Assembly (NCBI GenBank): GCA_003640385.1
Contig: RCAB01000079.1
Span: forward strand, 62,001 to 126,000
Reading direction: 5' to 3'
Length of the DNA: 64,000 nt
DNA from: Setaria digitata
Lineage: Eukaryota; Nematoda; Chromadorea; Rhabditida; Setariidae
The notes below the pieces were generated by a model, which saw only the letters and a list, made by a program, of their open reading frames with translations, searched no databases and had not been told where the DNA came from. Below are positions 62,754-64,000 of this stretch, piece by piece. How positions within the stretch are numbered: the stretch's first letter is position 1; each line of letters opens with the position of its first letter. Both the position numbers and the translations under genes were made by a program.

Positions 62754-64000
62754 GACGAAACGAATGATTTCAAACTGAGCAATTTAGACGTGAAATATTC
62801 TGAAAATATCAAAAAAAACGAAGATTCAATGAGAAAGAAAGTTGAATATGGAGCTTTCTATATTTTTTATACTCTTCTTTTCACGCTAGGAACTTCACAT
62901 AAAAAGATTTCATTAAGCCGTTCATGAAAAAATGGAAATTTATCAAAGTCAAGCTTTTTTCCACTTATTTAATAACTCAACTTCTTGTCATATAAGCTAT
63001 TTAGGAGTAAGATGTCTATAATATGGCAAAATCGGGCAGAATCTGAAGTATCGGGTTATGTGAGTTTCAGTTCCACCCAATGTATTTACTGTTAAAAATA
63101 ATACTTCTCCATTTACTAACGTTGGTAAAGTTAGTCTTTCAGCGTCATCTAGCTCTTCAGCCAATACAGAAGGTCATTACCTTGTGAAATGAAGCAAACA
63201 TTGAATCCTAAGGTAAAATGAAATAAAGAAGCTAAAAAACATCGATCACACCACTCCTCATCAAACAGCTATTTCGATCAACAGCCGACTGATAATAAGG
63301 AAGTCGTATGGTCGTCCAGATTTACCACTGTTGCAGCTTGATGTTAACATGATTTAAAAATTATAACTGAGACTGTAATTGAAGACCACAAGAGTGCTTC
63401 CTCTAATGAGATTAATTAGAGTATTTAGTCTGAACGAGAACAGCTGTCAATAACAGAAAATTTGCATTATATTAAATCAAAAAAAGAAAATGAACGTAAT
63501 CGAAATGAAGGAGATAAGCAATTGGACAGAGGAAATGACTGAGAAGTAAAGGTAGATGCACACGTATTGTCCATTAAATGTTAGTTTTTTCTTTTTTGTT
63601 TCATTGAAATCAATGAAATGAGAAGCTGATTTACAGTTAAAAGAAAGTGATAAGCAGATACAAGAGAAATCGGAAAACACAAGACAAACATTAACATGAA
63701 TAGCAATTAGAAATTGCCCTAATCGAATTTATGATTCACAGTCTAATCTTCCTCATTATCTTTTGCTTCATTCCTCAGAAATTAAGCATAAAGCAAGAAC
63801 TTACAATATGGTTGGGGCGAAATACTGTTGCCGAACAGTAAAAATGCGGTACGCACACTAGAATACCTATTGAGGTTGTAACAACGAATTGAAGAAGCCA
63901 CTGAAATTGATCGTATGGCATTATTTTTATTCGACTACTAAGAAAGTGAAATAAGATAATTTGCTTCTAATTAACTTAAATGGAATCAAGAGAGAACAAA
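62754..64000. other. Upstream flank of prolyl oligopeptidase
   Basis: No exon supported on either strand. AT-rich, with no repeat of note. It should contain the prolyl oligopeptidase promoter. A possible acceptor (GCTCAG on the minus strand, about 62776) lies about 25 bases before the long-form ATG. Confidence 0.5.

Overview
The window reads as AT-rich nematode nuclear DNA, most likely from a filarial (spirurid, clade III) species. Genes are split into many short exons with GT..AG introns. Most first ATGs sit a few bases behind an isolated splice acceptor, as expected for spliced-leader trans-splicing. Several proteins match nematode orthologues closely, notably LIM-4, ZIP7/KE4, DAD-1 and AK1. 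The filarial assignment is inference from gene architecture and composition; no search was run. No prokaryotic, viral, CRISPR, rRNA or tRNA feature was found.

Layout. 1-9540: AT-rich flank with ATT/AAT microsatellites and a GC-richer block just before lim-4. 9541-14825 (+): lim-4, an LHX6/8-type LIM-homeodomain factor in six exons. 15495-18794 (-): rfc-4, the RFC4 clamp-loader subunit in eight exons, convergent with lim-4. 19549-23127 (-): a ZIP7/KE4 zinc transporter in nine exons. 23128-28847: non-coding, with short tandem repeats. 28859-30016 (+): dad-1, an oligosaccharyltransferase subunit. 30542-34802 (+): bud-13, a splicing RES-complex subunit; close spacing suggests a possible operon with dad-1. 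35818-38775 (+): a REEP/TB2/DP1 ER-shaping protein, with a likely longer N-terminal form. 39957-42080 (+): cytosolic adenylate kinase whose start codon lies in a 7-nt exon. 43070-46637 (-): an unrecognised single-pass membrane protein. 50468-53276 (-): an unrecognised coiled-coil protein. 55768-62753 (-): prolyl oligopeptidase in 16 exons with two candidate N-termini.

The genes are mostly unrelated housekeeping functions (replication, zinc release, N-glycosylation, splicing, ER shape, nucleotide balance, peptide cleavage) plus one neuronal transcription factor. No pathway cluster is apparent. The points of most interest are the two unrecognised proteins, the alternative N-termini of prolyl oligopeptidase and REEP, the adenylate kinase micro-exon, and a perfect 30-bp palindrome in an rfc-4 intron. 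Exon models were built by hand from splice signals, frame continuity and remembered family motifs; every summed exon length is a multiple of three.
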